Part shown: positions 7,255-15,988 of the stretch, piece after piece
Position numbering within the stretch: the first letter of the stretch is position 1
Layout of the letters: each line of letters starts with the position of its first letter
Assembly: GCA_964628185.1 (NCBI GenBank)
Contig: CAZVLQ010000010.1
Coordinates: forward strand, 1 to 64,000
Origin: CAZVLQ01 sp964628185
GTDB lineage: Bacteria; Pseudomonadota; Zetaproteobacteria; Mariprofundales; Mariprofundaceae
DNA: 64,000 nucleotides
Direction: 5' to 3'
Position numbers and translations under genes: made by a program
The notes under the pieces: model-generated
Told to the model about the DNA's origin: nothing
The model's database searches: none
The model's input: the letters and a program-made list of their open reading frames with translations, nothing else

Positions 7255-8136
7255 TCAAAGCATGGATAGCAATGCAGATTCAGCTCCGGCTGACTTCGGC
7301 ATCCATGCCGCCTTACCCAATCCTGACAGCAGGGATCTCGTCAGCAATACCGCATGGCCCTCGCCGGCCAGAATGGTCTTGTCCGGCAAGGCGGAGTCTT
7401 GCCTCACCAGTGTGTGAAGCCGTTCAGCTTCGGTAATCAGCAGACGTGCATTCATTTCCTCCGTCACCGCATGCAAAAAAGGATTACGGGTCGCGACCGA
7501 TGGCATGGTTTCAGGCACATGGGCAGGCCATGCACATCCGCCCCAAAGCCACAATCCGTGAATATCCGGTTGGCTGCTACGTTGGGGAGCTTGCCTGCCA
7601 TGCAATGTCATTTGAATCTCGGATATTAAACGCATCAGTCGCCCGCCGTCCTCGCCTTCAGGATGGCGGTTCGGCAGTGTTTTCCCGGCAATCATGGCGA
7701 ACGATTGAGGCCGGGCATGTATCGGCTCGCAACAGGCAAGCAACAATGCCGCACCGGCATGTAACAAGCTCATCCCCTCCCCTTCCAGCAGTGGATTTAA
7801 CTCGTCGCACAACCATGCCGCATCTTCCTCACACCATGGAACCGAGCCTTCAGGCATCACTCTCACCTGATCCCGGCCAAGCTGGCCGTAATACGGCGAG
7901 GCTACCCAACATTGCCTTGCATCCGCCGGAATGCCACCGCATTGCGCCGCCAACAATGCCGCGGGGGGTACATCCATCATCGCCGCATACCATTCAAGTG
8001 GTGTTTTATCAGGGCATGAAAACCACGCCCTTTTACGTCCGTTGATCGCTTTTTGCCAGGAAAGCAGCGCCGGATGCGGCGCCAGTCCCGAACCGGACCG
8101 GCTTAAACCGTCACTGACGAGCATAACATGCGGCAT
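7255..8136 (-). CDS. RpfE-type / phosphoglycerate mutase-like regulatory protein, possibly C-truncated
   Basis: A protein of 293 residues from ATG 8136, or 296 from GTG 8145. The block LMRLISEIQMTLHGR followed by DIHGLWLWGGC and the earlier CEPIHARPQSF resemble the 'regulatory protein, RpfE type' family, also annotated as cofactor-independent phosphoglycerate mutase-like. That family often sits beside recJ in beta- and gammaproteobacteria, as here. Its biochemical role is not established. The C-terminus may have been altered, because the next codons in frame after the stop are the tail of an unrelated PP2C phosphatase. A GGGAGGG box lies about 10 bases before ATG 8136. Assignment rests on remembered family motifs and context. 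Confidence 0.55.
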   Translation of the reverse strand: MPHVMLVSDGLSRSGSGLAPHPALLSWQKAINGRKRAWFSCPDKTPLEWYAAMMDVPPAALLAAQCGGIPADARQCWVASPYYGQLGRDQVRVMPEGSVPWCEEDAAWLCDELNPLLEGEGMSLLHAGAALLLACCEPIHARPQSFAMIAGKTLPNRHPEGEDGGRLMRLISEIQMTLHGRQAPQRSSQPDIHGLWLWGGCAWPAHVPETMPSVATRNPFLHAVTEEMNARLLITEAERLHTLVRQDSALPDKTILAGEGHAVLLTRSLLSGLGKAAWMPKSAGAESALLSML

Positions 8137-8257
8137 CGTGCTCACACCCTCCCTTTTCCGGGAACCCCTTTGCGAACACGGTCAATCGCGCCTTTGTCCA
8201 TATCCGGCGAGGGCTGCGGTCTGTGAAATACTATTACTTTTCGTTGTCGAATACAGG

Positions 8258-9313
8258 CTAATCCAGCGCCTCTCGTACTGCATCCTCGCTTGCATCGATG
8301 GTAACCGGGCTCGGCACGTCCTTCATGGCAGTATCCGGATCCTTCAGGCCGTTACCGGTGAGGGTGCAGACAATCCTGTCGCCGGGGTGGAAATAACCGG
8401 CCTGGTTCAGCTTGATCACGCCGGCCACCGATGCCGCGCTGGCCGGTTCGCAGAACACGCCTTCGAGACTGGCCAGCATGTCGTAGGCCCGCAGAATTTC
8501 CTCATCCGACACCGCCTTGATGCAACCGCCGGATTCATCGCGCGCCGCTTCGGCCTGCTTCCACGAGGCGGGCTTGCCAATGCGAATCGCAGTGGCCACT
8601 GTTTCAGGATTCTCCACGGGCGCGCCGTTTACGATGGGTGCCGCGCCCGCCGCCTGAAAACCGATCATCTTCGGCAGGCTTTTGCTGATGCGTCTGTCGG
8701 CATATTCCTTATAGCCCATCCAGTAGGCCGTGATATTGCCGGCATTGCCGACCGGCAGCGCATGGTAATCCGGCGTGAAGCCAAGCTCGTCCACAACCTC
8801 AAAGGCGGCGGTTTTTTGCCCCTGAATACGATAGGGATTGACGCTGTTGACCAGCGTCACCGAACCGTCGGCGGAAATCGTGCGCACAAGCGCCAGCGCA
8901 TCATCAAAATTGCCGCGAATCTGGATAACCCTGGCACCGTATCGGATGCCCTGGGAGAGCTTGCCGAGGGCGATTTTTCCTTCCGGAATCAGCACATAGG
9001 CCTTCATGCCACAATTAGCCGCATAGGCGGCCGCCGAGGCGGAGGTGTTGCCGGTAGAGGCGCAAATCACCTTGCGCGAGCCCGCATTAAAGGCCTGCGT
9101 CACCGCCATCGTCATGCCCCGATCCTTGAATGAACCGGTCGGGTTCAACCCTTCAAACTTGAGAAAAATATTCAGCTCGGGATTGATCGCATTGCGCAGG
9201 TTCATCGACTCATGCAGCGGTGTATCGCCTTCATACAACGTGATGATCGCGTCATTTTCACCGACTGGCAAAAAGGCCCGGTATCGGTGAATCACTCCTT
9301 CATATCGTGGCAT
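8258..9313 (-). CDS. thrC: Threonine synthase
   Basis: A 351-residue fold-type II PLP enzyme converting O-phosphohomoserine to threonine. The PLP lysine is K63 in NPTGSFKDRGM, followed by ASTGNTSASAAAYAA and the glycine-rich phosphate-binding segment PVGNAGNITAYWMG. The size matches the short class of bacterial threonine synthases. Only 3 bases separate it from the upstream hom gene, so the two are one operon with alaC. The stop is followed by a 121-base gap before the RpfE-like gene. Confidence 0.94.
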   Translation of the reverse strand: MPRYEGVIHRYRAFLPVGENDAIITLYEGDTPLHESMNLRNAINPELNIFLKFEGLNPTGSFKDRGMTMAVTQAFNAGSRKVICASTGNTSASAAAYAANCGMKAYVLIPEGKIALGKLSQGIRYGARVIQIRGNFDDALALVRTISADGSVTLVNSVNPYRIQGQKTAAFEVVDELGFTPDYHALPVGNAGNITAYWMGYKEYADRRISKSLPKMIGFQAAGAAPIVNGAPVENPETVATAIRIGKPASWKQAEAARDESGGCIKAVSDEEILRAYDMLASLEGVFCEPASAASVAGVIKLNQAGYFHPGDRIVCTLTGNGLKDPDTAMKDVPSPVTIDASEDAVREALD

Positions 9314-9316
9314 GTT

Positions 9317-10639
9317 TCAGGCTCCAAACGTTTCCTTGCGAAGAATCAGGGCGTCCCCCTCAACACAGGGGAGCGCAATAATACGGCTGATAGCCGCCTG
9401 CAAATTTCCTTCGGCCGTCTTGTGCGTCAGCATGATAACGGGAACGGCGCGTGCCGCATTCCGTTCCTTTTGCATCACCGCTTCCAGGCTGATTCGGTGA
9501 TCGGCCAGGATGGAGGTCACCGAAGCGATCACGCCCGGCTGGTCCGTCACCATCAGGCGCAGGTAGTACTCACATTCGATATCAGCCATCGGCAAGGTCT
9601 CCAGATCCCTGCGATGTTCTTCCACAAAGCCCATCGGCGGCGCAAGCCTGTGGATGGCATCCGCCCCGCCATCGGACATGATACGTGCAATATCCATGAT
9701 ATCGGCTACCACGGCCGATGCGGTCGGACGCTCCCCCGCACCGCGCCCGAAATACATCGTATGCTCGACGAAATCGCCCGAAATCATCACCGCATTATAA
9801 GAGTCTGATACCTGCGCAATCTGACTGTCCAGCGGAATCAACGTCGGATGTACGCGCATTTCAACCCTGTCGCCATGGGGCTTGGCGATCCCGAGCAGCT
9901 TGATGCGATAGCCAAGTTCGCTGGCGGAAGCGATATCGTCCGGCGTGATGCGTGTGATCCCCTCGGTGAATACCTCATCAAACCTGATTCTCGAACCATA
10001 CGCCATAGCCGCCAGAATCGACAGCTTGTGGGCCGTATCAATACCCTCGATATCAAACGTCGGATCAGCCTCGGCGTAGCCCAGTGCCTGCGCCTGCTTC
10101 AAAACATCCGCAAAGCTTTCTCCCTCATTTTCCATCCGGGTCAGGATATAATTACAGGTTCCGTTCAGAATCCCGTGCACCGAGGTGATCGCATTGGCGG
10201 CAAGGCCCTCGCGCAACGCCTTCAGGCAGGGAATACCGCCACCCACCGCCGCCTCAAAGCCGATGGCCACCCCGTTTTCTACCGCTTGCGGGAATATATC
10301 TTCCCCGTGTTTGGCAATCAGCGCCTTGTTGGCCGTTACCACATGCTTGCCATGTTCAATGGCTGATGAGACAAAGCTGCGCGCCGGCTCATAGCCGCCG
10401 ATCAGTTCAACGACCAGGTCAACATCTTCCGCGGCGACGATATCTCCGGCGTCATCGGACAGGCGCACGCCGGACAGATCCAGGCCTCGATCGCGCCCTA
10501 ACTCACGGTCAGCCGCCGCAACAAGTCGCACCGTTCTTCCCAGACGGCGGCAAATCAGCCCCTGCTGCTCCAGAAGAATGCGTGCCACCCCGGTCCCGAT
10601 TGTACCCAGACCAAGAATTCCTACGCGAATTTCACTCAT
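9317..10639 (-). CDS. hom: Homoserine dehydrogenase
   Basis: A 440-residue NAD(P)-dependent enzyme reducing aspartate semialdehyde to homoserine. The Rossmann motif GLGTIGTG is at residues 10-17. The catalytic-domain segments NGTCNYILTRM and GYAEADPTFDIEGIDTAHK are present, and a C-terminal ACT domain (about 350-430, LMVTDQPGVIASVTSIL) suggests feedback control by threonine. It is monofunctional, with no aspartokinase domain. A GGAGAGG box precedes ATG 10639. It lies between alaC and thrC in a threonine-pathway operon. Confidence 0.95.
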   Translation of the reverse strand: MSEIRVGILGLGTIGTGVARILLEQQGLICRRLGRTVRLVAAADRELGRDRGLDLSGVRLSDDAGDIVAAEDVDLVVELIGGYEPARSFVSSAIEHGKHVVTANKALIAKHGEDIFPQAVENGVAIGFEAAVGGGIPCLKALREGLAANAITSVHGILNGTCNYILTRMENEGESFADVLKQAQALGYAEADPTFDIEGIDTAHKLSILAAMAYGSRIRFDEVFTEGITRITPDDIASASELGYRIKLLGIAKPHGDRVEMRVHPTLIPLDSQIAQVSDSYNAVMISGDFVEHTMYFGRGAGERPTASAVVADIMDIARIMSDGGADAIHRLAPPMGFVEEHRRDLETLPMADIECEYYLRLMVTDQPGVIASVTSILADHRISLEAVMQKERNAARAVPVIMLTHKTAEGNLQAAISRIIALPCVEGDALILRKETFGA

Positions 10640-10661
10640 ATCAACCTCTCCATATCAGGGG

Positions 10662-10716
10662 TCAGGGGCCAGGAATCAGGGATCAGAAATTCTGAACCCT
10701 GATTCATGGCCCCTGA
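10662..10716. repeat. Near-perfect 55-base inverted repeat between alaC and hom
   Basis: Arms 10662-10688 and 10690-10716 are complementary over 27 bases with two mismatches around a single central base. It begins directly after the alaC stop codon and ends 23 bases before the hom start. As RNA it would form a very long hairpin without a U-tract. The repeated words CAGGGGCCA and AATCAGGG are typical of dispersed intergenic repeats. It could stabilise mRNA or tune the alaC:hom ratio. Confidence 0.8.
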
Positions 10717-11895
10717 TCAAGCGCCTGCATTCAAAAAATTCCGGATTCCGCGCAATGCCTGCCTTGTCCGGTGTTCATTCTCGATCAGGGCAATGCGCAC
10801 ATACCGGTCCCCGTATTCTCCAAAACCGATGCCCGGACTGACGGCGACCCCCGCCTCGGTCAGCAGTTTTTTGGAGAACTCCAGTGATCCCATGGGCTTG
10901 AATGCATCGGGTATCTCGGCCCAGGTGAACATGGATGCTTTAGGCTTCTCGGCCATCCAGCCCATCTTGTGCAGGCCGTCGATCAGCACATCCCGGCGTG
11001 ACTGGTACACATTGCGGATTTCAGCCACGCAGTCCTGCGGTCCGTTCAGGGCCGCGCAGGCGGCGATTTGCAGGGGCTGGAATGTCCCGTAATCAAGATA
11101 GGACTTGATCTTGGCGAGCGCCGCCACGATTTCCGGGTTTCCCAGCATGTATCCGATGCGCCAGCCGGGCATGTTGTAGGTCTTGGACATGGAGTAAAAC
11201 TCAACAGCCACATCCTTGGCGCCCGGAACCTGCAGGATAGAAGGACAACGGTAATCATCGAAACAGATTTCGGCATAGGCAATATCAGAGATGACGATCA
11301 GATCATACTCGCGCGCCATTTCCACCAGTCTGGCGTAAAAATCGAGTTCGACCACCTGAGCCGTCGGATTGGACGGGAAGTTGACCACCAGCACCTTTGG
11401 TTTCGGCCAGGAATCACGCACCGCCTTGGCGATGCCTTCAAAAAAATCCACGCCGGGACCGATGGGTACATGCCGAATATCCGCTCCGGCGATAATGAAG
11501 CCATAGGGATGAATCGGATAGGCCGGGTTCGGGCAAAGAACCAGATCGCCGGGGCTGGTAATGGCCACGGCCAGGTGCGACAGTCCTTCCTTGGAACCGA
11601 TCGTGACAATTGCCTCGGATTCCGGGTCGAGGTCGACATCGAAGCGCCGCTTGTACCAGGCGCATACGGCGCGCCTCAGACCGGGAATACCGCGTGACAC
11701 GGAGTAGCGATGGTTGCGTCCGTCCCGCGCCGCCTCGCACAGCTTGTCCACGATATGCCGGGGAGTCGGCTGATCCGGATTGCCCATGCCGAAATCAATA
11801 ATGTCATGCCCGGCATGCCGGAGGTCCATTTTCAACTTGTTAACCACGGAGAAGACATAGGGGGGCAGGCGTTTGATCTTGTCGAATTCGCGCAT
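10717..11895 (-). CDS. alaC: Alanine transaminase AlaC (class I aminotransferase)
   Basis: A 392-residue fold-type I PLP enzyme making alanine from pyruvate and glutamate. The Schiff-base lysine is K238 in SMSKTYNMPGWRIGYM; NFPSNPTAQ and the N-terminal IKRLPPYVF are characteristic of AlaC. Upstream position to hom-thrC is a common proteobacterial arrangement, suggesting one transcription unit. The nearest Shine-Dalgarno-like AAAGGAG lies about 13 bases before the ATG, further than usual, and directly abuts the inner edge of the MITE-like element at 11915-12166. The promoter must therefore be inside or beyond that element. Confidence 0.92.
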   Translation of the reverse strand: MREFDKIKRLPPYVFSVVNKLKMDLRHAGHDIIDFGMGNPDQPTPRHIVDKLCEAARDGRNHRYSVSRGIPGLRRAVCAWYKRRFDVDLDPESEAIVTIGSKEGLSHLAVAITSPGDLVLCPNPAYPIHPYGFIIAGADIRHVPIGPGVDFFEGIAKAVRDSWPKPKVLVVNFPSNPTAQVVELDFYARLVEMAREYDLIVISDIAYAEICFDDYRCPSILQVPGAKDVAVEFYSMSKTYNMPGWRIGYMLGNPEIVAALAKIKSYLDYGTFQPLQIAACAALNGPQDCVAEIRNVYQSRRDVLIDGLHKMGWMAEKPKASMFTWAEIPDAFKPMGSLEFSKKLLTEAGVAVSPGIGFGEYGDRYVRIALIENEHRTRQALRGIRNFLNAGA

Positions 11896-11914
11896 GAGAC
11901 GGACGATAACTCCT

Positions 11915-12166
11915 TTAACCCGTATATTGCATGAAGGATTCGGAATTCAGGCTTGAGCAGGCTTGGCAGGCTGGTTGATCGGGCGACAAAGCATAGCCGT
12001 AGCTATGGTTTGAGGCCGAGCGACCTGGATGCCAGGCCTGATCGGGCCTGAAACCGGACAGGGCAAAGTGTAACCACGGATAAAACAGCCTGGTTCTGTG
12101 TGAACCATTGATATAACGTAATATCCTGTCCATCAGATGTCCGCCTTCATGCAATATACGGGTTAA
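11915..12166. mobile_element. MITE-like element, 252 bp, with 23-bp perfect terminal inverted repeats
   Basis: Bases 11915-11937 and 12144-12166 are perfect inverted repeats, with TTAACCCGTATATTG outermost and CATGAAGG innermost. The 206-bp interior contains a small palindrome CATAGC-CGTA-GCTATG and other short repeats but no transposase. A 79-codon minus-strand frame through the element shows no domain and is probably not a gene. No target duplication is seen. The left end abuts the ribosome-site-like AAAGGAG of alaC. Similar ends occur on IS1380-like elements, but that link is from memory and weak. Confidence 0.6.
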
Positions 12167-12378
12167 CCCCCCGGCGAGGGAATGGGGAGTGTAGAAAGCC
12201 CCCTGAGGGCGGTCAAGGAAGATGACTTCTCACAAATACATTATTCCATGACATAATAATATCCGATTCGGATTTGTTCCGGCCTGTGCGGGTCAGCAAT
12301 AGCCCGGATTAAGGAGTCTTGCATCTGTCCGGTCAACGACTCGCTACAGGGCTTGTGTGTACAAAGGCCAGGGCTTAC

Positions 12379-13440
12379 CTATGCCGCCTGCTCCCCGGCC
12401 GTGACAGTGCGATCCCTGAACAGATGGTCCTTGCGCATGCGCCGCGCCCACAGCAGGCAGGCCACGATGAAAACCGATGCGGTAATCCCCACGTCGGTCC
12501 ACGAGGAAAGAAGCGGCGTATGATCGATGTCATCCGCATGCGGACTGATAATCCACATATAACGCTCAAGAAACGTGCCGATAAGAATGCTGACGGACGG
12601 AAACAGCATCAATGCGGGCGAGTGACGCATGGCCGTGAAAATCAGCATCAGGAACGGCACGAAGGAATTGAGGAAGAAGAATGCCCAGAACAGAAACCAG
12701 TTCGGCCCGTCCATCATCTTGTGATAGCGGACAATTTCCTCCGGTAGATCGCCGTACCACATGACCAGATACTGAACAAAGAAGGCATACGTCCAGATAA
12801 TCGTCAGCGCCAGCATGATCTGGGCCAGGTAGTTGAATACATAGTCGTTGATGGCCACCTTCAGAATATCCATCCTGCGAAGGACAAACAGCGCGACAAT
12901 GAAGAAGGCCAGGAAAACGCGCATCATACTTTCAAAATGATACGGGCCGTAGATGGGGCTCCACCAGCGGGGAATCTGGGTCATTTCAAAATCCCAGCCG
13001 ATAATCGTGCCGTAAATGCAGTAGATAAAAGGCGCCAGCAGGGCCGCGTTGCGAAAGCGCCGTCGAATGACCGGATCGGCGCCCGGGAATTCCCTGCGCT
13101 GAAGTTTGACAAACCAGATGCAATAAGCCCAGACCCCGAGATACAGGATAATTTCACGCAGATTAAAGAAGGTGATGTTATGCCAGCCGTTCAGAGGCTG
13201 GCCGAATGTTTCACCGCCCATCCACGGAAAACATTTAGCGCCGCTGGCAAGAATGACAAGCAGCAAGATGAATCCCAGGGGAAACAGGGATGTGGCCGAG
13301 GCCATCAGAAAACGAACCTCATAGCGCCATTTTCCATTGACCAGATGCAATACCGCCGACCAGAAAATAGCCGCCAGGGGGATATACAGGGTAAACAGAA
13401 AATTATCCATCAGCACAGCCCAGTTTGCGTATGAATTCAT
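12379..13440 (-). CDS. actF: Alternative complex III membrane subunit ActF (NrfD-like)
   Basis: A 353-residue protein with about ten hydrophobic segments, the last gene of the act operon. ActF is a NrfD-family paralogue of ActC and forms the second quinol-side membrane module. Typical segments are an N-terminal LAAIFWSAVLHLVNG, then WHNITFFNLREIILYLGVWA and GTFLERYMWIISP. It starts three bases after the actE stop codon. No actG or cytochrome oxidase gene follows. Instead a 212-base stretch (12167-12378) without a recognisable gene or clear terminator leads to the MITE-like element. Confidence 0.87.
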   Translation of the reverse strand: MNSYANWAVLMDNFLFTLYIPLAAIFWSAVLHLVNGKWRYEVRFLMASATSLFPLGFILLLVILASGAKCFPWMGGETFGQPLNGWHNITFFNLREIILYLGVWAYCIWFVKLQRREFPGADPVIRRRFRNAALLAPFIYCIYGTIIGWDFEMTQIPRWWSPIYGPYHFESMMRVFLAFFIVALFVLRRMDILKVAINDYVFNYLAQIMLALTIIWTYAFFVQYLVMWYGDLPEEIVRYHKMMDGPNWFLFWAFFFLNSFVPFLMLIFTAMRHSPALMLFPSVSILIGTFLERYMWIISPHADDIDHTPLLSSWTDVGITASVFIVACLLWARRMRKDHLFRDRTVTAGEQAA

Positions 13441-13443
13441 CCT

Positions 13444-14004
13444 CTACTCCTTGCCCTTCCCGATCGTACGGGTCATAACCTGCCTGGCGCGCTCTTCCTT
13501 TGTTTTGACATTCATGCGTTTCTCGATGACATTGCGAATAAAATTCACCACATGCCAGCGCTCGGCAGGTGACATATCGTAGCCGTAGCGAGGCATGAGA
13601 TAACTGCCGAATGTAATCGTTCCCCAGATCCAGCCATCGGTCAGATCCTTGACATAATCCGAACTCAGATCCGACGGCTGGAGCTCAAACACCTTCCCGA
13701 CCAGACCGTCGCCCTTGCCGTTTTCTCCATGACAGGGCAGGCAGTAGATCATGAAAAGTGAATGGCCCCTGGCAATGGATTCACTCGTGGCCGGTACCGG
13801 ATTGGGGATATCCTCGGCGGCATCCCGATCCGCTACCCTGGTCCAGGGTCCGCCAACCGGTACCGAATCCTTCGGAAAGGTATTGATCGGCGGTTCCTGC
13901 GGCTTGATGGACGGCTGATTCATGAAGTCACGCGACCAGGGCCACGCCAGTGCCGCCGTCGGTAATGCCAGGATACACAGAAACAGAAGAATTCTTTTCA
14001 TCAT
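13444..14004 (-). CDS. actE: Alternative complex III monoheme cytochrome c subunit ActE
   Basis: A 186-residue protein with an N-terminal signal peptide (MMKRILLFLCILALPTAALA), so it is exported. It has a single heme c site CLPCH near residue 85 and a distal Met in the YLMPRYGYDM segment. ActE collects electrons from the pentaheme ActA or passes them to the oxidase. I chose ATG 14004 (or the adjacent ATG 14001) because AGGGA precedes it and the signal peptide begins there. A longer frame to 14052 would overlap actD and spoil the signal peptide. Confidence 0.88.
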   Translation of the reverse strand: MMKRILLFLCILALPTAALAWPWSRDFMNQPSIKPQEPPINTFPKDSVPVGGPWTRVADRDAAEDIPNPVPATSESIARGHSLFMIYCLPCHGENGKGDGLVGKVFELQPSDLSSDYVKDLTDGWIWGTITFGSYLMPRYGYDMSPAERWHVVNFIRNVIEKRMNVKTKEERARQVMTRTIGKGKE

Positions 14005-14005
14005 C

Positions 14006-14533
14006 TTAAATTTCCCTGATTTCCAGCGCGCCGCACTTCTCAAAAGCCGCACGCACTTTATCCCTGTTTTCTGCCTTCATATGAACCTCGATACCGATCT
14101 GATCCTCGCTGACCTTCTGACTGTAGAATTTTTTCAGCCGCTTCGGCATGCCGGCATAGATAAGAAAGCCGATAAGCGTAATCCAGACGCCGAACAGAAT
14201 TGTCCCCTCATAGGTGATCACCAGATCGGGCGGCAGTGGAATAACAGCCTTGCCGCCTTGCGGTTGCACCGTGAACATGGACTGTGCCGCCGCCGCCACC
14301 AGCAGGAAGGTGCAGACGGCGCCGGTAATAGCGCCGAAAAAGGTGAAACGTTCAATCGGTTGCTTGATCTCACCAAGGATTTCCTCCACCTCGGGATGTT
14401 CGATCGGCGAATACAGTTCGATATCCTCCACCGCCATTTCTTTCAGGTCGAGAATCTTTAACTCCCTCACTGCTTCACGCGCCTTGTCAAAATCCTCGAA
14501 CAGGGCAAACAGCAATTGTTTCTTCGCTCTCAT
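14006..14533 (-). CDS. actD: Alternative complex III subunit ActD (DUF3341)
   Basis: A 175-residue protein with a soluble N-terminal ferredoxin-like part (LLFALFEDFDKAREAVRELK) and the block IELYSPIEHPEVEEILG. Two transmembrane helices follow at about 65-85 and 105-125, then a soluble C-terminal domain. This layout defines ActD/DUF3341. ActD carries no cofactor and stabilises the membrane arm. Its ATG overlaps the actC stop codon by four bases, and actE follows within two bases. Confidence 0.88.
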   Translation of the reverse strand: MRAKKQLLFALFEDFDKAREAVRELKILDLKEMAVEDIELYSPIEHPEVEEILGEIKQPIERFTFFGAITGAVCTFLLVAAAAQSMFTVQPQGGKAVIPLPPDLVITYEGTILFGVWITLIGFLIYAGMPKRLKKFYSQKVSEDQIGIEVHMKAENRDKVRAAFEKCGALEIREI

Positions 14534-15921
14534 ACCAATCCCTCCTGCGCCCGAATCATCTTTTCCTTCTCCTCGCTCAGGTCTTCTATTCGGGAGCGCG
14601 AACTGGCCCGCCTGTGATGGAAAACGAGTTCCTTCACTTCATACATGGAAACGCTCGGAAATACCTTGCAGAAGATCAGAAACAGCATGGTGAACCAGCC
14701 AAAGCTGGCCGCCGTAAGCGTAAGCTGCACGGTACCGGGCCATACCACGGCCCAGGTCCACGGCTCATGATTGCTGGCCAGCGAAGGACTGACGATCTGG
14801 AAGCGCTCCAGCCACATGCCCAGCTGAATCACCAGTGACAACGCGAACATGCGCCACATGTCGCGGCGAACCTTGCTGAATGCCATGGCGAATGGCGCCA
14901 CGGTCGAGCACAGCAGCATGCCCCACACCACCGGCCAGTAAGGACCGATAAATTTCTGGATCAGCACCTCATGCTCGAACATATCGTTGGAATACCAGAT
15001 CGCGGCATACTCGCTCAGGTTCAGGTAATTCCACACCATGGCGATGGCGAAGGTCAGCTTGGCGATCTTGTCCATGATGTCCGCGGTCATGTAGGCCTCA
15101 AACTTGAAAATATAACGCAGCATGACAAACAGCGTAATAATGGCGGCACAGCCGGAATAAAGGGCGCCGGCGACAAAATAGGGCGGGAAGGATGTGATAT
15201 GCCAGTCAGGCACGATGGACATGGCAAAGTCCGATGCCACGATGGAATGCACGCTGACCGCAAGCGGCACCAGAAAACAGGCCATAAGCACGTAGGTCTT
15301 GCGGAAAGCCATCCATTCGCGCGCCCGGCCCATCCAGCCAAGGGACAGAGCAGTATACAGCTTCTTGCGCCAGCCTTTCGCGTTATCCCGGCAAATAGCC
15401 AGATCGGGAATCATGCCGATGTAAAGGAACAGGGCGGAACTCGTGGCATAGGTTGTAATGGCGGCGGCATCCCACAGCAGGGGCGAACGGAAGTTCGGCC
15501 AGATCGTGCGCTCATTGGGATAAGGCAGCACCCAGTACATATTCCATACCCGGCCCAGGTGAATAACGGGAAACAGGGCCGCGGTCAGGATCGAGAACAG
15601 CGTCATGGCCTCGGCAAAGCGGTAAATCGGCTTGCGCCAGTCCGCCTTGGTCAGCAGCAGGATGGCGGAGAGCAAAGTGCCCGAATGACTCATGCCAATC
15701 CAGAACACAAAGTTTGAAATATACAACTGCCAGAAGTGCGGGCGGTTCATCAGCGCCACACCCAGGCCTTCCCGGTACTGATACGACTCCGCCGCAACGC
15801 CGGCCATCACCAGCAGAGCGCAAACACCGATCACAACCCAGAAGGTCTTGCGCGGCGCCTCCAGGCTGGCCAGCACATCCTTGTTGATTTTGGCCCATTC
15901 AATATCCTTCATGCTGTCCAT
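14530..15921 (-). CDS. actC: Alternative complex III membrane subunit ActC (NrfD/PsrC family)
   Basis: A 463-residue polytopic membrane protein with about ten transmembrane helices. It is the NrfD-family subunit that binds quinol and is thought to provide a proton path. Recognisable segments are NFVFWIGMSHSGTLLSAILLL, ALFPVIHLGRVWNMYWVLPYPN and SVHSIVASDFAMSIVPDWH, all conserved in ActC. GAGGGGAT precedes ATG 15921. It lies between the iron-sulfur gene actB2 (67-base gap) and actD (4-base overlap). Confidence 0.92.
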   Translation of the reverse strand: MDSMKDIEWAKINKDVLASLEAPRKTFWVVIGVCALLVMAGVAAESYQYREGLGVALMNRPHFWQLYISNFVFWIGMSHSGTLLSAILLLTKADWRKPIYRFAEAMTLFSILTAALFPVIHLGRVWNMYWVLPYPNERTIWPNFRSPLLWDAAAITTYATSSALFLYIGMIPDLAICRDNAKGWRKKLYTALSLGWMGRAREWMAFRKTYVLMACFLVPLAVSVHSIVASDFAMSIVPDWHITSFPPYFVAGALYSGCAAIITLFVMLRYIFKFEAYMTADIMDKIAKLTFAIAMVWNYLNLSEYAAIWYSNDMFEHEVLIQKFIGPYWPVVWGMLLCSTVAPFAMAFSKVRRDMWRMFALSLVIQLGMWLERFQIVSPSLASNHEPWTWAVVWPGTVQLTLTAASFGWFTMLFLIFCKVFPSVSMYEVKELVFHHRRASSRSRIEDLSEEKEKMIRAQEGLV

Positions 15922-15988
15922 TCAGTCCATCCCCTCTTTAGCCCGTCAATCCGGGCCAGCGGTAATGCAGACGTTTAAACGCACCGGC

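Noticed and set aside
7931..9133. A 400-codon plus-strand frame
   Set aside because: It is antisense to thrC and the RpfE-like gene; only the minus strand shows conserved motifs.
11915..12154. A 79-codon minus-strand frame within the second inverted-repeat element
   Set aside because: It spans the terminal repeat and interior of the element and shows no domain; probably open by chance.
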